The notes below the pieces were generated by a model. The model saw nothing but the letters and a program-made list of their open reading frames with translations, searched no databases and was not told the origin of the DNA. A stretch of DNA of 36,854 nucleotides from Chromatiales bacterium (GTDB lineage Bacteria; Pseudomonadota; Gammaproteobacteria; Chromatiales; Chromatiaceae): contig JAKRWE010000010.1 in the NCBI GenBank assembly GCA_024712425.1, forward strand, positions 1-36,854, in the 5' to 3' direction. Shown here piece by piece: positions 35,047 to 36,854 of this stretch (its first letter is position 1; every line of letters starts with the position of its first letter). The translations under genes were made by a program, and so were the position numbers.

Positions 35047-36641
35047 TTGTCGGGAATCAGTACCGTGGGTTCTGCCTGGTCGGGATCGGTCTCGGGGAAG
35101 TCGATGTTGTAATGCAGTCCCCGGCTCTCACGCCGGCACAGGGCCGACTGCACGATCAGGTCAGCCACCTCCACGAGGTTGCGCAACTCCAGCAGGTCGT
35201 TGCTGACACGGAAATTGCTGTAGTACTCGGTGATCTCGCTGCGCAGCAGATCGATGCGTCGCTTGGCGCGCGCCAAGCGCTTGTTGCTGCGCACGATACC
35301 GACATAGTCCCACATGAAACGGCGCAGTTCGTCCCAGTTGTGCGAGACCACCACCTCCTCGTCCGAATCGGTCACGCGACTCTCGTCCCAGTGCGGTACC
35401 GCCACATCGGCTGGTGAGTCGGACAGGCGCTGCATGATCCGCTCGACCGCCAGTTCGCCATAGACCAGGCATTCGAGCAGTGAATTACTGGCCATGCGGT
35501 TGGCGCCGTGCAACCCGGTGTAGGCGGTCTCGCCAATGGCGAACAGGCCGGGGATATCGGTCTCGCCGTGGGTGTCGACCTCGATGCCGCCACAGGTGTA
35601 ATGGGCCGCCGGGACCACGGGCAAGGGTTCCTTGCGCATATCGAAGCCCAGCTCGAGGCAGCGGTTCAGGATGGTGGGGAAGTGCTCCTCGATGAACGCC
35701 GGCGACTGATGGCTGATGTCGAGGTAGACGCATTCCGCACCCAGTCGCTTCATTTCGTGGTCGATAGCGCGTGCCACGACATCCCGTGGCGCCAGCTCGG
35801 CGCGCTCGTCGTACTTCGGCATGAAGCGGGTGCCATCGGGCAGCAGCAGACGCCCACCTTCGCCACGAACCGCCTCGCTGATAAGAAAGGACTTGGCCTT
35901 GGGGTGATACAGGCAGGTGGGGTGGAACTGGATGAACTCCATGTTGGCCGCGCGGCAACCTGCCCGCCAGGCCATGGCGATCCCGTCACCGGTGGCCACG
36001 TCCGGGTTGCTGGTATAGAGATAGACCTTGGCGGCACCTCCGGTGGCCAGGACCACGCAAGGTGCGGCGACGGACACCACGTGGTCGGCCTCCAGGTCGA
36101 GCAGGTAGGCGCCGGCGCAGCACTTGCCCGGGTTCTGCCCGGGCTGGCGAATGAGATCGACCGCGATATGGTGTTCGAGGATGGTGACATTGGGACGCTG
36201 GCGGACCCGGTCGACCAGGGTCGTTTCCACGGCTCGCCCCGTGGCGTCGGCCGCGTGGACCACGCGCCGGTGGCTGTGGCCGCCTTCCCGCGTGAGGTGA
36301 AAGTGAGAGTCGCCGGTGGGCGGACTCTGGGTGAAGGCGACCCCCTGCCCGGCGAGCCAGCGGATCGCGGCTGGGCCGTGCTCCACCACCATGCGTACCA
36401 CAGACTCGACGCAAAGCCCGGCGTCAGCCTTTATGGTGTCCGCCACGTGCGATTCGAGCGAATCCGCAGAATCCAGTACCGCCGAAATGCCGCCCTGGGC
36501 GTACAGGGTGTTGCCCTCGGTCAGACCCCGCTTGGACACAACGGCACAACGTACAGAATCCGGCAGGCGCAGGGCCAGGCTCAGGCCCGCTGCGCCGCTG
36601 CCGATGATGAGTACGTCGAATTGAAGGGTTCTCTGGTTCAT
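35019..36641 (-). CDS. nadB: L-aspartate oxidase
   Basis: NadB oxidises L-aspartate to iminoaspartate, the first step of NAD synthesis. The 540-residue flavoprotein equals the E. coli length. It starts MNQRTLQFDVLIIGSGAAGL with the FAD motif, and contains NTLYAQGGISAV, MEFIQFHPTCLY and ARAIDHEMKR with conserved substrate residues. The chosen ATG at 36641 gives the family's usual start; the frame stays open further upstream into the repeat at 36668-36729. It belongs to the same superfamily as SdhA, but NadB has no covalent FAD His motif. Confidence 0.95.
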   Translation of the reverse strand: MNQRTLQFDVLIIGSGAAGLSLALRLPDSVRCAVVSKRGLTEGNTLYAQGGISAVLDSADSLESHVADTIKADAGLCVESVVRMVVEHGPAAIRWLAGQGVAFTQSPPTGDSHFHLTREGGHSHRRVVHAADATGRAVETTLVDRVRQRPNVTILEHHIAVDLIRQPGQNPGKCCAGAYLLDLEADHVVSVAAPCVVLATGGAAKVYLYTSNPDVATGDGIAMAWRAGCRAANMEFIQFHPTCLYHPKAKSFLISEAVRGEGGRLLLPDGTRFMPKYDERAELAPRDVVARAIDHEMKRLGAECVYLDISHQSPAFIEEHFPTILNRCLELGFDMRKEPLPVVPAAHYTCGGIEVDTHGETDIPGLFAIGETAYTGLHGANRMASNSLLECLVYGELAVERIMQRLSDSPADVAVPHWDESRVTDSDEEVVVSHNWDELRRFMWDYVGIVRSNKRLARAKRRIDLLRSEITEYYSNFRVSNDLLELRNLVEVADLIVQSALCRRESRGLHYNIDFPETDPDQAEPTVLIPDNYTPRPETS

Positions 36642-36667
36642 ATGATTCCGGCAGTGTATCGGCCCGG

Positions 36668-36729
36668 CCAGGACTTCGTCATCTAAATTCGTAACCTTCG
36701 GAAAAGTGGGGCGGGCAGCCCGCCCCACT
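36668..36729 (-). repeat. dispersed intergenic repeat, copy 2, with 12-bp palindrome
   Basis: 36668-36715 matches the reverse complement of 10457-10504 at 40 of 48 positions. At its end AGTGGGGCGGGC (36705-36716) and GCCCGCCCCACT (36718-36729) form a perfect 12-bp inverted repeat with one base between them. It lies 27-88 bp upstream of nadB and may contain its promoter. Confidence 0.6.
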
Positions 36730-36854
36730 CGAGTTAGCAGGCTGTTGAAAACCGTGCCGATTCTGCCCTGTTTTCACCAGACGGAGGGGATCGACGGCCA
36801 TTGTTGCGAGTTGAGTTGACCCAAGAGGCCCAATGCACTGGAAAATGCTGACCC
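36730..36854. other. possible insertion-sequence end at the window edge
   Basis: AGCAGGCTGTTGAAAAC (36737-36753) resembles the terminal sequence of some IS1182- or IS5-type elements, and no gene is visible to the window end. The rest of the element, if any, lies outside. This is a resemblance from memory only. Confidence 0.2.

Noticed and set aside
35508-36686. 392-codon open frame on the plus strand
   Set aside because: Antisense to nadB; no recognisable domain.
1-36854. CRISPR arrays, tRNA and rRNA genes, prophage or defence genes
   Set aside because: No regularly spaced repeats, no cloverleaf or rRNA sequence and no matching proteins were seen by eye; small RNAs could be missed.

Overview
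The window is GC-rich DNA whose gene content and order point to a gammaproteobacterium: sdhCDAB-sdhE, recJ-darP, and the run yceD-rpmF-plsX-fabHDG-acpP-fabF-pabC-mltG-tmk-holB-pilZ-tatD. I cannot name the species. The combination of a large FadE, a FadI/FadJ-like pair and a TRAP transporter suggests a heterotroph or mixotroph that uses organic acids and fatty acids.

Layout. 1-1.1 kb: a DUF2231 membrane-protein remnant and a phosphopantetheinyl transferase. 1.1-3.4 kb: recJ and darP. 3.4-6.9 kb: a tightly packed succinate dehydrogenase operon with its flavinylation factor SdhE. 6.9-10.2 kb (minus strand): a TRAP transporter dctP-dctQ-dctM followed by a small unrecognised gene. 10.2-10.6 kb: intergenic DNA with a long inverted-repeat element. 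10.6-11.6 kb (minus): a copper operon-like pair, a DUF2946-like protein and a PCuAC copper chaperone with a KCG-repeat tail. 11.7-20.7 kb (minus): a fatty-acid beta-oxidation operon, YiiX-like hydrolase, fadE, thiolase, hydratase/dehydrogenase, acyl-CoA synthetase and a YciA-type thioesterase. 20.7-22.2 kb: an AT-rich gap, then DUF2905 and a class V aminotransferase. 22.3-23.6 kb: a nested cluster of dead insertion sequences (ISNCY, ISL3 and IS3-like). 23.6-34.6 kb (plus): the fatty-acid synthesis, cell-wall and DNA metabolism cluster. 34.6-36.6 kb: YgfX and nadB, convergent. 36.6-36.85 kb: a second copy of an intergenic repeat and possibly an IS end.

The most important point for using this sequence is that at least seven single-base indels, mostly in or next to short G or C runs, break six otherwise well conserved genes: yciA, the fadB/J-like gene (twice), the thiolase, the YiiX-like hydrolase, the aminotransferase and pilZ. 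Each reading frame resumes with conserved sequence right after the indel. Homopolymer sequencing error is the simplest explanation, though five of the six genes lie between 12 and 22 kb and real decay is not excluded.

I found no convincing wholly new multi-gene system. The best leads are the KCG-repeat tail on the copper chaperone, the thiolase with Arg where its second catalytic Cys is expected, the dispersed intergenic repeat family, and the hydrolase at the head of the beta-oxidation operon.
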